Assembly (NCBI GenBank): GCA_018697195.1
Contig: CM031858.1
Location: forward strand, 89,510,918 to 89,574,917
Origin: Certhia americana
Lineage: Eukaryota > Chordata > Aves > Passeriformes > Certhiidae
Direction: 5' to 3'
Length of the DNA: 64,000 nt
A program made the translations under genes and the position numbers. Shown here in pieces: positions 24,401 to 36,330 of this stretch (position 1 is its first letter; every line of letters starts with the position of its first letter). The notes beneath the pieces were generated by a model. That model ran no database searches. It had not been told where the DNA came from and was given only the letters and a program-made list of their open reading frames with translations.

Positions 24401-25036
24401 AAGCACAGAACAGGTAAGGTTGAAAGGGACCACAGTGAGTCATCTGGTCCAACCTCCCTATTCAAGCAGGGCCATCCTAGAGCAAATGGCACAGAATTGT
24501 GTCCAGATGGTATCTCCAGAGACTCCGCAGCCTCTCTGAGCAATCTGTTCCAGTTCACAGTCACCAGCACAGTAAAGAAGTCCTTCCTCATACTGAGGTG
24601 GAACGTCTTGTGCATCAGTTTCTGCCCTTTGCCTCTTGTCCTATTGCTCGGCACCACCAAGAAGAGTCTGGCTCCATCCTCCATCCTTCAGATGTTGATG
24701 AGCTCCCCTCTCAGTCTGCTCTTTCTGAGACTGTGAACAAGCCCAGCTCCCTCAGCCTTTCCCTGTAACAGAGATGCTCCAGTCCCCAAACTGTATTTGT
24801 CACCCTTCAGAGAACTCCAGATGGGGCCTCACCAGGACTTGGTAGAGGGGCAGGATCATGTCCCTCAACCTGATGGCATTGTTCTTCCCAGTATGCCCCA
24901 GGTACCCTTCTTGTCCCCCAGAGCACACTGCTGGATCATGGACAGTTTGTTGTTCACCAGAACCCCCAGCCCTCTCTGCAGAGCTGCTTTCCAGCCGGCA
25001 ACCCCCTACATGTACTGCTGCATGGGGTTTGTATTA
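24383..25036 (-). mobile_element. CR1 LINE fragment with ORF2 C-terminus, about 0.65 kb
   Basis: This is the best preserved CR1 in the window. On the minus strand it contains the ORF2 C-terminal motif EDGARLFLVVPSNRTRG, then FHLSMRKDFFTV and WNRLLREAAES, all familiar from avian CR1. The 3' UTR follows, with GGTTGGACCAGATGA and the terminal repeats near 24383-24410. Further upstream, remnants of the LxxKDLGVL-type and HLEYCVQFW-type segments are recognisable only as DNA. Stops and frameshifts break the reading frame, so no protein is expected. 5' truncated, as is typical for CR1. Confidence 0.93.
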
Positions 25037-26529
25037 CAAGAAAAGAAAGAAATTGCCAAATTCAAAATGTTCTAATTAAGAAAAAATTGCTCTCCCAAAT
25101 ATTTTTGGCTTCGTACAATGCCTGTATTTTGAACTGTTCCCTCATTTTCTATGCCTCCTGTCACTGGTTCCAGACACTGTGCCTCTACTTTCTTCTAGCT
25201 GGGGGGAGAAAATGAAAGATAAAAAGGGTAGTAAATGTGATGGCAAGGTTTCTTTAATTCACTGGTTTTCATGCAAAGAGTATTTTCTGTTACTGTACCA
25301 AATAGCAGGAATCTAAGTTTTTAGACAACTGTCTGGAGGAAAAAAAAAAAAAATCAAATGAGAAAATTGAAATGATTGTTTTTTGTCAATCCTTGAGAAA
25401 AATGTAATTGAAAAAAACCCTGAACCTAACAGACTAAGGAGTGCTTATACTTGATGGCCTTATTTTTGTGGAAGAGTCTCTTATATTGACTTAATGATAT
25501 CTGCTGGAATTGAAACAACAATGTCTACACAAGGGACTTACCCCATCTAATTGCATCAATTGAAAGTGATTCAATTTTTTTGGCAGAGACAAGCATAGGG
25601 AGATGGAAAAAATAAATGGCTATTTTTTATAGTGAAATAAAGGAGAGAAAGCAAAGCAAACAACTTATGGCCCTGAAATGCCATATTTTTATATCTTGGA
25701 AACCATGACCAAAAGATGCTAATTTGTTTCAACTCACTCACTGTGAGGGTTCCCTTTGATCCTCCTGCCTTTCTTAGAGTGTGATATTCTCACATTTTAA
25801 TGCAGTATCATTTAACATTGAGATATAGGAAAAATTGTCCAGTAAACAGCTTTCTTGTACTGATTGGAGCTTGTGGGAAAGATTATAGCATGGGCTGGTG
25901 CCTGCCACAAGAGAAATGGATTATTACTCTGGGAACTCTTACATCAAGGACAGCCCTTTTACAGCTGAAAGAGGCAACCTTTTACAAAGAGCTGTGTTCT
26001 GTGAATTCCTTGTCAGCTTGCTGAAAGTGCTAACTCACAGCATACAGGTCATTTCCTTTTCAGAAACATAGGGAAAAAGCTTTAGCATGATATTTGTGAC
26101 TTCTCCTTGAGTGTAAAGATGTTTTCTGCAAAATGACACCCCATCAAAGAAAAAAAAGTAAAAATCAGATTTAATGAGACAGAGGGTTTAGGGAGGACAG
26201 AAAAAAGGGGTGTTTTAAAACACATCAATGCTATGCACATAGCAGCATAAGCTTTCAACAAACCAGCCTGCATGATTTGGATAAAATGGGAGTAGTGGTA
26301 TTTTCCAGACAAAATACAGTTCTAATAAAACTCAGAGCTGGGTAACGAGGTCTTCCTGAATTTTTCCACCCCTGAAATCCTGCTTTACTTCCTATCAGTT
26401 CCAGTGTTATGATAAAATTAAAAGCCTCACGAGGGAACATTTTTAATTTTGTTTCTGAAAGACTTTTTTTTTTAAGTCAAAGAGAACTATAGAATAAATT
26501 ATTACAAGGACATTAAAAGGATTTCATTT
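25037..26529. other. Non-coding stretch
   Basis: No gene recognised. An A run (25340-25353) and a T run near 26463 are simple sequence. No transposon seen. Confidence 0.6.
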
Positions 26530-26743
26530 CCTTGAGCATACATATGCATTCTGCTGCAGCATGTCCTCTCCCTCCCAGTGTAGCCATTGATCCACAGCTT
26601 TTATAATGAACTCTAATAACAACTCTATTACTGTGAGGCTCCCGATTGGCTCAGGCACCCACAAAATTAGCTACAAAGAAGCCAGCTTGTCAATATTAAT
26701 TCCGCCACAGAGATTACTTGTTATGGTAGAACAAAGGTGTTTT

Positions 26744-26753
26744 GGCTCGAGCC
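26744..26753. repeat. 10-bp perfect palindrome GGCTCGAGCC
   Basis: GGCTCGAGCC is self-complementary and carries a CpG in an otherwise AT-rich neighbourhood. It lies eight bases after an HMG-type AACAAAGG. It may be a dimer site. Confidence 0.7.
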
Positions 26754-26840
26754 GAACAACTTAACTCCTTGTCTCATAAAATTTAAGCTGCTATTGATCT
26801 CCTTCTTCTGTTGTGCTGAAGGATTAAAAAAAAACCAAGG

Positions 26841-26852
26841 GTGCGCGCGCAC
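26841..26852. repeat. 12-bp alternating palindrome GTGCGCGCGCAC
   Basis: A perfect palindrome of alternating purine/pyrimidine with four consecutive GC steps, able in principle to take Z-DNA form. CpG-rich sequence of this kind would normally decay if methylated in the germline, so its survival hints at an unmethylated or constrained site. Confidence 0.7.
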
Positions 26853-27323
26853 AGACACGCAGACAGACACCGGCGTGCTGAATCACTCCAATGCATTCTC
26901 CTAAACCATCAGCCGCCCCCTTGCTTCCTTCCCTTCTTCCCTTCCCCTTCCATTCCCTCCCTGTCTGCTAAGAATCATTCAGTAACACGAAGCAAATTAA
27001 ATCAATGAATTCATCCTAGCAGATGGGTGCTTTAACAGTCAGTTAGCCTTTAGATAATTGAGGCGTTGACTCCGGAATCATAAAATGGATGGCTCGTTTG
27101 TACATTTTACTGAAATAGATCACTGAGGTTAAATAAATGAAATCCCATTTGTCAGGCGGTAATAAATGGCCTCCCCTTCTGCAAACAGCTCTGTTTGGCC
27201 TAATAAATACAGGGATGTTACAGTGCTCCTCCCTTGATAGGGTTATGGCTTAATGAAATGGTCTTTCCTCTGCTTGTTTTTGCCTCCTCCTGCACCGTGT
27301 GATAAGTAGCGAACCAACGAAGC

Positions 27324-27335
27324 TTGTAATTACAA
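27324..27335. promoter_or_regulatory. 12-bp palindrome with homeodomain core
   Basis: TTGTAATTACAA is a perfect palindrome centred on TAATTA, the canonical homeodomain core. A second, offset AATTACAAG follows at 27380-27388, giving closely spaced sites of the same class. Confidence 0.6.
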
Positions 27336-27583
27336 TCTTACAGAGAACCCAGCCAATCTGTATATAAATCTCACCATCCAATTACAAGATGTAATAATTT
27401 TGCAGTCAAGCTGGTAATGAGGTCTAATACTCATGCATGTGATAATCCCCCCTGGATGCTGACTCTATCAGATGTTAGCTTTGTAATTATACTGGCAGAA
27501 AATCATTATTTCATGTTCAGCAGAAAAATGAGGTTGGTGGGAAGTTAATTTTCTCTATGCTCTGTGAAGCATAGACAAAATTT

Positions 27584-27600
27584 TAATGATTTAATCATTA
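27584..27600. promoter_or_regulatory. 17-bp near-perfect palindrome of paired TAAT sites
   Basis: TAATGATT-T-AATCATTA consists of two perfectly inverted 8-bp arms about one central base. It holds TAAT/ATTA half sites and TAATCATTA, a head-to-head homeodomain arrangement suited to dimeric paired-class or similar homeodomain binding. Confidence 0.6.
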
Positions 27601-28484
27601 TGGTTATCCCTTTTGCAATTGACCCGCGTTACTTCTGTAGAAACATTGGCACATTTAAAAGTCCCTGTTACCCGATAAAGCTTGCCAGGTATGCAGCTTT
27701 TAATGTAAGAATAACCGTATACAATTAAACTATTAACCTGCTTGATAGGGGAAAATCCATAGTTTTTATGTTTTCATTATTTACACGCAGGATCCAAAGG
27801 AATGTTTATGTCCAGTCTGCACTGCGATAAAAAAGACTCTTAAATAAAGAAAAAAGAAAAATGCTATAATTAGGATGTAAGCTCTCAGAACAAAACAGCA
27901 GGCTCACAGTGGTATTTTAGCAGCTCAGTAATCTTTTGTTCCTTTTCAGTGTTGGAGACATAAGTCTTGAGACTTTATACTTTTACACAAAGAGCTTGTT
28001 ATGCATAATCAGCATTTTCACAAGATCTAGTTTAAAGGAATCACTTGTGATACATATTTTCAATTGCTCATTTCTGCTCTCAAAATTTTCTTGTTTTTTT
28101 CTGTTTGTCCAGCCTGCCAGGAGAAGGATGCAGAATAAGACAGAGGTCATAATATCAAGATGGGACATTGAGGAAAAAAACCAGCAGCGCAAAATCAAAA
28201 CTATAGGGAAGTAGGTGGGCAGGGAATTATACCAAAACATGTTGCAAATTGCAACTAGGATATTTAAAGATAAATTACTTTTAAAAAATCAACTTCATGA
28301 AAATGTCATCAAATTCTTTTGTGGTAGGATTTCAACTAAAGGTGGGAAGGTCTGCATTCAAATAGTACTTTAACACCCCAGTGTCAAAGATTTGTGTGCT
28401 TAGTTCTATTTCTAACTTTGATTCTATGCCCATTACGTTCCTTTGTGAACTTACTTCACATATATGTGGAGATATATATGTCTC

Positions 28485-28499
28485 TGTGTGTGTGTGTGT
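28485..28499. repeat. Short (TG)n microsatellite
   Basis: About seven TG units embedded in ATATAT/TGTG-rich sequence. No function seen. Confidence 0.85.
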
Positions 28500-31113
28500 T
28501 TAAATATTTATGTGTATACATATTCTCTATTTCTATAAGACATACATTATAAAAAAGTTTACTGCATTTTATCTTATGGAAATATTTTATGTTTTCTGTA
28601 GAATGAGCAGCAGGATTAGGACCTGTGCAGTACCTCAGCTGATGATTTTTGTGTTGGCTTGATCTGGTACATTGGCACTTACTGCAGCAGAACCCAATTA
28701 ATGTATGACATATGTAAAAGATAATCTCATATTTGATTCCTGTTAGACTTAGAAGATAGACACAGCTGTTGTCTCAAGACCAAAACAGTCATGGATACTG
28801 TCCAGAGAACAATCTGCAGGTAGGCACTTCTTCTGAGCTCTTGGGATGTGGCTGATTCCACTTCACTTAAGATTTGTCCTTCCAGACCTGGAGTAGTCAT
28901 CTAGAATCCCTCTAAAGACAGTGAACACTTCACAGGTGCTCTTCTCTCACACAGCTGAGGCATCTACCTTTTCAGAAGGTGATCTGTATGCCAGAAATGC
29001 CTCTTTATCCACAGGCTATAAAAAAAATAACAAATGTATAGTTCAGATGTTGATAACTACTTTGTAGGCCTCAAAGATTAATTGAAATAAATTCTACCCT
29101 TACCTTCTTTGTGAATCCAACCCAAAGTAGCTCTGGAGAAGGCCTGGGGTCTATTATGTATTATGTATTAAATTTATAATCTAGTGATATAAAAAGGCAA
29201 CTTGACAGACACGAATCCTGATCTAATTATGGTTCTCAGCCTTAAAAAAGGATTATTTTTTAATGAGTCCTGTAACTCAAAGCACATATATATTTAGACA
29301 ATTTATCAAAAGTCTTAAGAAGAAAATCCTGACATTAGTTATGGTGGTTCTACTGGTACTCCATATGTTTTATTCCTGCAGAAGAAATGGGATGGTGATG
29401 AAGAATGCACATGACCTAAAATGAATTAGGTTATTAAGAAGCAGTGAAGACTAAGAGACTTGAAGAAGGACATAATACAGTAGCCAAATGGACAGTCCTT
29501 TTCTGGCAAACCTATTATGTCTAATGTGTTGGATGGACCAATTTGAAATACTTAATTCATTACTAGATACAAAATAAATTATTCTGAGCTGGTAGAAAGA
29601 TGAGGGTATTAATATAAACAGTTGAGTCCAAAGTAATAAAAAATTCAAAGAAATGCAGAAGAATATGAAAAATAGAATATGAAATGCAATTTATGACAAA
29701 GGTACTTCTTTTTCTAGAATAATACCTTCCTTTTATCCATGTCAGTCAGGGTTGCTATCTTTTACAAATTTTATCATGGGTTTGACATGTTTGTGGGAGA
29801 GGGTTGGGTATAGATGTATTCTTGAAGTCACAGTTTTGGGCAACATTCCTATATTTCTTTTAAATAAGAAGTGAGAGAATTCTATAAATTTGATCCATAA
29901 ATTTTATTTTGGTGTCCCTAGGAAAGTACATAAAGCATAAAATGGAGTGTGCAAAATTGATACAATTGGCTATTCTATTTTTACTGTTGCATACATACTT
30001 CTGCAAAACACTGGGACATGGAGATAAACCTGTTTTTTGGAACTCATGTCACAAAAAGATCTTAACTCTTTATTTAGGTAACTAGACATTTTTCTCACTG
30101 AGGCAGAATTAGGATTAAAAGCCAAGTGAGTTTGCTGCTGGCTAGAGAATAACTGTACAAGACTGTATTTCCATACCATAAATTAGGCTAAGGACTGCAG
30201 GCAGAGGCTAAGAAATCTTTGATTAAGACATTGAATTTAAATCCAGTAGAATAGGTATGTTGTTAATGTGGCCACCTTCTAGATAGGTGGATGTTAACTA
30301 TACTTCCCTCATTTCCACACAAAGTATTTAGAACATGAGCTTGCCTTACCAAAACTAAGTAAATATTTGCTATGTTGTAAGAAGCAAAAAAAGCTAATGC
30401 AGCTTCTCACCCAACTTCAAAAAAAGGGTTTTATCTCAATTTCTCTGAAAATACAGAGAAGTTAAGCAGTGCAGGTAATGGCTGTGTCTAAAAAGACACA
30501 CATTTGTCCTTTTGACAGAGCCTGCAGTAATGGTTATTCTGTGCTTCAACCATTGGATCTTTTTGAGCTTTCTGGTGCTTATTCTGGTGCCTCATGGAAT
30601 ATAGAGATGTGTCTGGGAGAATCCCAATTCCTCAGGTTGCACATGCCAGTAGGTAGGTGAGCTGTATATAAATTTGGGAGCTAGTTTGTTGATCTAGAGA
30701 GCAAACCTAGACAAACAATGGGCCATGACTGCGTCCTAGAATATAAGTAAATAATCAGGTAAAGAGGTTATGCCCTTCTTAGTTACTCTTAGCAGTTTCT
30801 GCTTGCATTCCCTAACACTGACTCATATTTCCCCTGTTTGACAGTTCTGGCATTTACTTGAGCTCTATACTCCCCACAGTGACAGCTATTTGGGATCCTT
30901 GAGACGAAGAGCCTCTCCTATTTCCAGTCATATTCATCTCCTATTTCAATATGGGATTTACATTCAAAGTAAGATTCAAAGTGGAGAGCAAGTCAATAAG
31001 ACTGCACACCCACCCTGCAGCAGAAACAGTGTCTGTAACTTCTCTGGGGACTTTGTCTTGAACATCAGCCTTGGCTGTGTGTTAGGACTGTCCTGTTCTG
31101 GGACCTAACTTCA

Positions 31114-31143
31114 GCCAAGTTTCCACAGAGGTGGAAACTTGGC
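31114..31143. repeat. Perfect 13-bp hairpin with 4-base loop
   Basis: GCCAAGTTTCCAC (31114-31126) is the exact reverse complement of GTGGAAACTTGGC (31131-31143), with an AGAG loop. The match does not extend past the arms. It is not followed by a T run and is too short for a standard microRNA precursor. Candidates are a cruciform, a dimeric factor site (TTCCAC/GTGGAA) or the inner tip of a decayed inverted repeat. Confidence 0.9.
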
Positions 31144-31421
31144 ATACGAATTTCTGAAACTCTCTGTGAAACAGCCTTTGATTTTTATATGGGTTTACAG
31201 GAGATCAGCATAATTCTATTTGAGTATAGTTAGGATTATGTATTCCACTGAACAAATCCAATCCTTACAAGAATTTCTGGGTTCAGCCATGATTCTGCCA
31301 GGCAATTTTTGACAGTTGAACCCATCAAAATGAAAATAAAATGTCCAGTGTCCTTCTGTGATCTGAGATGTCACCAAGGCTCGCATGAAGGGGTTAATTC
31401 ATTAAAAGGCAATGGCTCTTA

Positions 31422-31434
31422 GTTGCTAGGTAAC
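31422..31434. promoter_or_regulatory. X-box-like RFX site
   Basis: GTTGCTAGGTAAC is an imperfect palindrome matching the X-box pattern GTNRCY-N-RGYAAC bound by RFX factors. Immediately downstream lies TTGACCTTT (31436-31444), a nuclear-receptor half site. The surrounding 31330-31460 is balanced in composition, so this could be a small enhancer. Confidence 0.45.
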
Positions 31435-32104
31435 ATTGACCTTTCCCAAAGGCTGTACTGCTCCAAGGAGGGTGTTTGGTAATGATTTTGTGTGGGGTTT
31501 ACTCAATGAGTTGGTGGTAACCTATTCTGCTGGGAAGTTGAGAGGATGTAGTGTTGGAACAAGCTGTCATCTTCCACCAGTCCTCTTCTGTTCATATTTC
31601 TCTCTTTAGAAAACAAAACAAATCAGACAAACAAAACCCAACCAAACAAGAAACAAACCGAGGTAAACCACGGTTTATTTAATTTGCCTGTGAAACTAGG
31701 CAAGAACTCCTCCCCTGCAGACTGGGCACTAGAAAGGTGACTACTCTGTGCCTGCACCTAAAAGAAGTCACAAAGTAAGAGTTATGAAACCTTCTCCTCT
31801 GAGTAGCTAAAAAAAAGAAAAAGAAGTCTGCCCATTTTCAAGGTGTTTATTGAAACATCTTCTCTTTAGAATGAGTAAGAAGTTTGTAAATGAATTTTTA
31901 AGGTTTATTTTTGTCTCAGATTATGTGTAAGAATTTTATCTTTTGTGTTAGGATCCCTGCTTAGAGTTATTTCTTTACTTCTTAATGTTTTGTTGTATTT
32001 TTAAAGAGACAAGGAAAAAGATTGAGCCCAAAGGATTTGTAAGTTGATGAGACCAACCTATTGAGAAGTGTATTTAGTTCTGGGACTAAAACATTACAAA
32101 TGTG

Positions 32105-32152
32105 GGGGTTTTTTTGTTTCTTTTTTGTTTTGTTTTGTTGTTTTTTTTTTTA
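32105..32152. repeat. T-rich (TTTTG)n low-complexity tract
   Basis: T runs broken by single G or C bases. Simple sequence. Confidence 0.8.
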
Positions 32153-32863
32153 ATAAACATTTCTTATGTAGAAATAGGTGCATAGACTTCATCCTTATGG
32201 GCCAGGGTAACTTACATGACAACTTGTTAAATCGATTTTATGCTTCTTTTAGATCTGCTATTCAATTTTTTAAAGTGCAGATACCATGGCAACCCCCTCT
32301 CTCATATGGAACGTATGCTGCTTTAGAGATAAAGAGCAAGTACATGCAAAGATGGAACAGGATGACATGTAAACTTTTTTTTTTTTAAAATTTTCACACT
32401 TTGGACGAAAAAATATGCTACACAAACACATTTTCTCTCAGCTGCAGTGTATTTTATGAAAGAATCACATTTTGAACAATGCAATTAATCAGGTTTTAGA
32501 GCTTTTCATAAATAATATAGAAGGTAATTGCACCCTATGCTATTCTGATGTGTATGTTCATGTGTGTGTATGTATGTGTATATATAGACAAAGAATTATT
32601 CATATCTCTACATTTGTTTTAGTGTGTCATAACCCCTTAAATTAACATCTTTATTTTTATTGATTTTCTTAATCCATAAGATTAAGACTGTAACACAGGT
32701 TTTTTTTGTTTTGGTTTGGTTTTTATGAATGAGCTGCATAGCTGCTACAACCAATTATTTTTTAAAAGAAAAGAAAAAACAGAGCTGAAGTATCAGTTTT
32801 GAGAAAAAGCAGGGGGACCTAGGTGTACTTGGCTATCTCAGTGGTTATTTACATTGTCTGGAT

Positions 32864-32965
32864 CAGAATTTTCAAAGGCATGATAGTATATTGGATTTCT
32901 CAATTAGCTTTCTAAATAATTGACTTCAGGGCAGTCTGCAGGGGCACAGAATTTTTGAAAATCTG
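32864..32965. mobile_element. Possible ancient MITE-like inverted-repeat element
   Basis: The left end CAGAATTTTCAAAGGCA and the right end TTTTGAAAATCTG are near reverse complements about 100 bases apart. The ATTTTCAAA...TTTGAAAAT pattern is like the palindromic non-autonomous elements I know from turtle, crocodile and bird genomes. The interior is diverged and no target duplication could be fixed. Tentative. Confidence 0.35.
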
Positions 32966-35900
32966 GTCTCTTACTCAAGTTGCTGTAGCAAGAGTTGGAT
33001 TTAGGTTGTGATATATTGTTTATATTCAAAACAAGACAATTGATCGAGGAAACTGCCATTTCTTATTGTGAACACTCTATTTCTTCCTGTATTCCATTCC
33101 TTGGTTAGAGACAGGATATACCTGAAATTTCAGCATCCTGCTTGTTGTTTAATTTTCTATTCAAGCCTGGATTAGTGATTAAAGACAGACCTGAAATATT
33201 AGTAATGTTTCTATCAATACAAGCTGAGCACTCATTTCAGGTTCCTGAATAAGTTAAAGAAAGGGAAAAAAATATGGGTTTTTTTTTTCAGGATTTAAAA
33301 GCACATTATTTAATGTGAAACCTATGTTGTTCTGAACCTTAGTTTTGCCATTCCCACCCATAAACCCCAACAAATTACTCTCTTATGTGATCTTGTTGTT
33401 GATCACAGAGATGACTTCCACATGCTTAGAGCACTGGAGGAAAGAATGGTGTAGGGTCTATCTTCTAGCATAAACATCATTAGTACTGGGATTTGATTGT
33501 CTTTTAATATGAATTTATTTAAATCAAGCAAACAGCCGTGCATCATTTCTCTCATTTTTTGCCGCATTTCTGACACATGCACTAATGTTTGGCTGTCTGT
33601 TTTGTGGTCACTTTTTTCACTTCTTGGTGTAATGTGTTGCCAGCTTACATTTCTTTTTGCAAGCTTTAATAGTTTTGAAAGTTGAATTTGATTTTGGTCA
33701 GATTGCACAAGTCCCTAACTGTTTTATCCAATGTGCTTGTGGCTGCAAATTTCACAAGGTAAAACTCTCTTAAGATACTGTCTACAAATAATAAAAGGAA
33801 ATGACTACAAGCAATAAATGGAAGTTATAGGCTGTTCTTTTTCTTCACACCTTTCTGCTGGCAGTGTCTGAAACAACTTCCATTAAAATAGAGAATCCCA
33901 TTAATGGTATTAGGATATTTGCCAGACCTCCAGACATCAGAGGAATTCACAGTGGAAACTCCAAAAATCATGAAAATTGCTATTAAAAAATTAATTCTGC
34001 ATCTTTGAACTATAAGTAAATCTCTGTTCATGGTTAGGAAGATTGGATGCTGGAGCTCGTGTTCACAATGGTTTTCCTTTGTTGAAATCAATTTGCCTTT
34101 ACCAACCATTTATGCTTTAACAAGAAAGTAATGTGATGGTGAGAAAAAGCATGGCATATTGGGATGTTCCTCTGAGTGCTATTCCCTGAGGCAGCTGCTG
34201 GAGAGTATTGAAGGGAGGTTAAATCAACATTGCCTACTTTTTTTTCTTTTTTTCCCAGAGACCAAATGTGTAACCTCTGTGATGCAAATTATATTTAACC
34301 AGCTCTGGGGACTGAATATGGATCGGAACTTTGGTGAGTCTGGGTCTCTCAATTTGGTCACAGAACAGTATGTATCTATGTTACAAGGCCAAATGTGATA
34401 CACGTTTGTATATAAATAAAGCAGTGAGTTTGTTTTAAAATTATTAATGACAGAGCTGAATGAATTTCTTCATTATTTCAGTTTTGTATTTATGAAATGA
34501 GTACTTTCACAGTGAGTAGCAGTGTTACCAAGATAACTGCAAAGAGTATTACCCAACTGGATCTAACCAAAGCAAATTAAAGGGTTAATGTCAGTAAAAA
34601 TACGTTCATTACAGTACACTGCAAACAAAAGCATTTTTAGTGTAGATAGTGCATCTTGCACCTTCCTAGCTCTGAGTTCATCACTGACTAGAAATATTAA
34701 TAAGTACATTTTACCAAGGCTTCCAAATAATACCTTCAGGACAATAAATGATTTACAAAAAAATGAAGGTCTCTAAGGTCATTTTGTTGGGTATCTGCAG
34801 TTATTATGAAGTGAATTTTATAATTCAGCTATTAAGAGTGCTAAATAGACTGCAAAAGGTATGGGAAATGTATTTTTTGTTTATACTTTGTAGCAAATTT
34901 TCATGAAATAACAGTAGATTAAGATATATAGAGAGATTGTAATGGATTTTATTTTATTTTTAAAAAACACCCTTCTTTGCTAGCTTAAATTTTCAGATGT
35001 AGAAAATAGTCTTGTTACTGATGTTGCTCATATTAAAAATGGATTATAAAAAGTTCCCGAAATACATTTTTTCACTAATAACTTTAATAGCCATTCTCAT
35101 AGAATTAATTAATTAATTGTAGTTGTTAATAATGTAGTTTTTTATTTGTATTCAAAAAATCTATTTATCTCTTAAAAACTTTCTGAAATTGCAACTGTGT
35201 TTCCTTCTCATAGAGACAGCAAATTAAATAAGCTTCTAGCTTCAGCCTTGAGGCAAACAAAAGCATAGATTTAAAGTAGAAAACAGTTCTGGAAGTTTCC
35301 TGATGGGCTTGGCTTATTTTCATCTTGGCACTGCTACTAAACTTTGTATGATTGTCCTTTGTTTTAAGGAAAGACCCAGTAACAAGAAAACAACAAAACC
35401 AAATGAAAAATGGAAAACCTACCACCACCCCTACCACCACCAAAAATGCTGTTGAGGAAGTTTTGTGTGAAGGTATGCACATGACATACATAAAAGGGTG
35501 CAATTTTCCTTTATTTGACTGAGGCTTTGTGTGGGGGCAGAGAGGGCCAGGGGCATGTGTGGAGGGAACTACAAAAAAGCAAAGAAACAGCACTTGGCAT
35601 AAAATGAAGACTTTCTCTTAAAATAATTACCAAAGAAAGCAATTTTCGAAACAACTTGTGAAATGGAAGTTTGTTTTTAACTATTTTTTAAAATGTAAAA
35701 TGCTTTAAGTGAAAACAGAACATGTTAATAGCAATAACCTAATATCTAACACACCGTATTTTTAGAGCTGTAACCCCCCTAGTAATTTAAAATATTTCTT
35801 CTTTCAAGATTAACATTATTTTTAAATAAAAACTTGAATGTGTCTGATTTATGACCTAAGCATGAAAAACCTTCCAAAAATTGTAGATGTTCCCATTAAC

Positions 35901-36164
35901 TGTTATTTAAATGTTGTCAATCAAATCTGTTTGCATCTGGTACTGATGCCGTGTGAAATTTATTTGTTTAAACTTTCAGTCACACATGAAAAGTTTTGCA
36001 GATGGTGTCTCTTCTCATCTGTTTTTTCCAATTTTCCCCCTAAACTCCAGTTCTTACTCTCTCGACCCCCCAATTTGATTTCTCCTTCTTCTTAAAAAAA
36101 TAGATCTAATCAGTAGCATGTTAAACAAGAGGGGATCTTTTATGTATTCTGTGTTAGAACAAGG
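32966..36164. other. Non-coding stretch with one CNE-like island
   Basis: No gene recognised. 33480-33720 is listed separately. A small (ACC)n patch lies near 35420-35440. 34420-34620 is also low in simple repeats but has no distinctive motif set. Confidence 0.55.
33480..33720. promoter_or_regulatory. Candidate conserved non-coding element (weak)
   Basis: Balanced, non-repetitive sequence with ATTTAAATCAAGCAAAC, two CpGs (CAGCCGTGCATC, TTGCCGCATTT) and GGCTGTCTG, set between AT-rich flanks. A 101-codon minus-strand frame and a 62-codon plus-strand frame overlap it, but neither resembles a protein. The call rests on texture alone. Confidence 0.28.
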
Positions 36165-36330
36165 AAAGCATCGCTGTAGATCACTAGAATAAACAACTCA
36201 GGCTGATTCAATTACAATGCCTGGGCCAGGCTTTTATCTGCTGGTGACATCATTTCAATCAAAATGTAAAATAATACAATCCAATAGATGCAAGAGGGAG
36301 AGATAGGACACAGACTGCTGCACTTAGTCA
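36165..36330. promoter_or_regulatory. Candidate conserved non-coding element
   Basis: Contains AATAAACAACTC, a homeodomain-type TTCAATTACAATG (36208-36220), the palindrome-like CTGGGCCAGG, and TTTATCTGCTGGTG (36233-36246), a GATA-type site joined to an E-box-like word that recurs identically at 42234-42247. ATCATTTCAATCAAAATG follows. No open frame of note. Confidence 0.4.

Larger units (their letters stand above)
26530..27850. promoter_or_regulatory. Candidate deeply conserved developmental enhancer block
   Basis: About 1.3 kb differs from everything around it. It has few homopolymers, retained CpGs (TCCGCC, CTCGAGCCG, GCGCGCGC, CCGGCG, AGGCGTTGACTCCGG, CCCGCGTTAC) and dense homeodomain cores. 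The cores include TAATTA at 27327-27332 and 27484-27489, GTAATAAAT at 27159-27167, and TAATGATTTAATCATTA at 27584-27600. AACAAAGG (26731-26738, SOX/HMG type) and several GATAA/GATTA words are also present. Exact palindromes occur at 26744, 26841 and 27324. No credible open frame spans it. This matches the texture of ultraconserved enhancers near transcription-factor genes. The target gene cannot be named from the window, and two or three adjacent elements may be fused in this call. Confidence 0.55.
27851..32863. other. Non-coding stretch
   Basis: No gene recognised. Contains a (TG)n tract (28485-28499), a 13-bp perfect hairpin (31114-31143), an RFX-type site (31422-31434) and a T-rich tract near 32105-32152. 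A polypyrimidine tract ending in CAG at 28110-28112 looks like a splice acceptor but has no supporting exon. Confidence 0.55.

Noticed and set aside
24349..24768. Several overlapping frames of 80-114 codons on both strands
   Set aside because: All lie in the minus-strand CR1 fragment. Only the minus frame has meaning, as a relic of ORF2.
28088..28214. Polypyrimidine tract ending in CAG followed by an open stretch
   Set aside because: Acceptor-like, but no good donor (GTRAGT) at the end of the open stretch and no protein similarity.
35165..35593. 142-codon minus-strand frame
   Set aside because: No similarity to a known family, low-complexity patches including a valine/glycine run from the ACC-rich tract, and no supporting signals.
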